NCBI GenBank assembly: GCA_945643635.1
Contig: CALZFC010000005.1
Location: 6,837,001-6,901,000 of the forward strand
Length of the DNA: 64,000 nt
Reading direction: 5' to 3'
Origin: Allodiplogaster sudhausi
Lineage: Eukaryota; Nematoda; Chromadorea; Rhabditida; Diplogasteridae
The notes beneath the pieces are model-generated. The model did no database searches and was not told where the DNA came from. It was given only the letters and a program-made list of their open reading frames with translations. This document shows positions 63,111 through 64,000 of the stretch, one piece after another. The translations under genes and the position numbers were made by a program. The first letter of the stretch is position 1; each line of letters opens with the position of its first letter.

Positions 63111-63504
63111 CAAGTGCATCTTCAAAACGAAAAAAAAAACTTCAATTGTTTTCCTACTCAAAGAATGTTCGATAACGACAGTTTATTTCACAGGAAATAT
63201 GTCTGAAGACCTAGCGAATCAGGACCACAATGGAAATAAATGACTGAAGAAATGTTGTATGAGACATGCCAATTCGACCTGTGGGTGAGATCCGCAAAAG
63301 AAATTTCAGTTCAGTCAGAGAAAAACAGATGGCACGTCCATAATTTTTTAAGGTTTAGATTGGGTAAATATTGTTCAGAAAATAGCCTATTGTGTGAGGA
63401 AAAATGAGATTTGATGTGAAGTACGAAATAATCGAAAAGTGAGTATGTAGATAATTATAAGACAGAAATTGAGATACAAACCATTTAGAGTTGAAATGAA
63501 AGGA

Positions 63505-64000
63505 TTATATCTTCTTGGCCAGGAACAGGGAATGATTGTCAGCGCAGGAGACGGAGATAATTTGATAGCCTTCCAGGTGGGCAGAGGAGATCTTCTCAGG
63601 CTTCCCAACCACCTCAAATGGCTTACCCATTAGAGTAGCATCGTTTCGTTTCATTCAAATTCCAATTGGGATTACTAAAAAGATTTTAATCACTGGAGTC
63701 AAACAGCAAAACACCCTTCATGTAACAGATTTCTACAATTCTTTCGTCTATCTGATCAAAGCTAAGATGGTTATGCGATGGAGAGAGAGAGAGAGAGAGG
63801 GAGAGAAAGAGAGCTAAAGAAGTAAAGAAGAAAGGAAGAACCTTGTCATCCTCGTCTTCCTTGATGCCCAGCCCAAGCTGCCCACTGGTGTCGTACCCCC
63901 ATGACCATGCTTCCCCGCTCACTCCCCATGCCACGGAGGCCCCGAGAGTGGCCGAGACTCCGGCTACCGCACAAGGCAACGCCACCTTCTCCAGAGTCGA
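63505..64000 (-). CDS. RCC1: RCC1-type protein, C-terminal end (runs off right edge)
   Basis: Two exons are visible: 64000-63842 (open to the edge) and 63621-63505. They encode the last blade of an RCC1 propeller: [20 protein letters not shown] followed by DEDDK, then [11 protein letters not shown] and a final [18 protein letters not shown]. The order (SWG..QLG.G, ..ED, ..V.GK, ..S..NHSLFL) matches the end of RCC1, the chromatin-bound nucleotide exchange factor for Ran. Other RCC1-repeat proteins share single blades, so the specific identity is likely but not certain. The second exon uses the acceptor GGGTAAG just before CCATTTGAG; the upstream frame is closed. The GA run at 63781-63812 lies in the intron. 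Confidence 0.75.

Overview
This is a nuclear window from a compact animal genome. Evidence: spliced genes with many short introns (often 40-120 bp) and GT-AG or occasional GC-AG junctions; clear animal families (Shaw-type voltage-gated K+ channel, achaete-scute-like bHLH, EMC1, TTC38, HSDL2, ECH1, mitochondrial-type 2,4-dienoyl-CoA reductase, RCC1, beta-tubulin); and very abundant (GA)n/(CT)n microsatellites. The families point to an invertebrate bilaterian, but nothing seen fixes the phylum.

Layout, left to right. 0-5 kb: two beta-tubulin genes head to head (the left one runs off the window). 6.5-7.8 kb: achaete-scute-like bHLH gene (+). 8.2-9.2 kb: short minus-strand membrane-protein gene resembling only the C-terminal end of prominins. 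9.3-11.9 kb: TTC38 (-). 11.9-14.7 kb: GA-rich spacer. 14.7-15.3 kb: small secreted protein with two tandem cysteine-stabilised alpha/beta (CS-alpha/beta) domains (+). 15.7-17.1 kb: unrecognised coiled-coil gene (-). 17.1-18.4 kb: spacer with a foldback repeat. 18.4-19.8 kb: POLE4/CHRAC-like histone-fold gene (+) with a hAT-type non-autonomous element in intron 1. 19.9-28.0 kb: lipid-metabolism cluster with two tandem HSDL2 genes (-, only the downstream one has an SCP2 domain), ECH1 (-) and a dienoyl-CoA reductase (+) sharing a 361-bp divergent promoter. 28.3-35.5 kb: 14-exon gene (-) for a secreted, Ser/Thr/Pro- and His-rich mucin-like protein of 1,967 aa. 36.6-41.4 kb: EMC1 (-). 42.7-49.8 kb: Shaw K+ channel locus (-) with one T1 domain followed by two complete S1-S6 cassettes. 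49.8-62.7 kb: GA/CT-repeat-dominated DNA with short exon-like islands on the minus strand. 63.5-64 kb: C-terminal end of RCC1 (-), running off the window.

Functional links. ECH1 and the dienoyl-CoA reductase are the two auxiliary enzymes for oxidising unsaturated fatty acids; with HSDL2 next door they suggest a small metabolic cluster. The other neighbours show no shared pathway. Gene models were built by hand from splice signals and reading-frame continuity. For the right-hand beta-tubulin, bHLH, TTC38, POLE4, HSDL2-A, ECH1, reductase, mucin-like and Shaw models the summed exon length is a multiple of three, which supports them. The EMC1 model has one junction that does not close.
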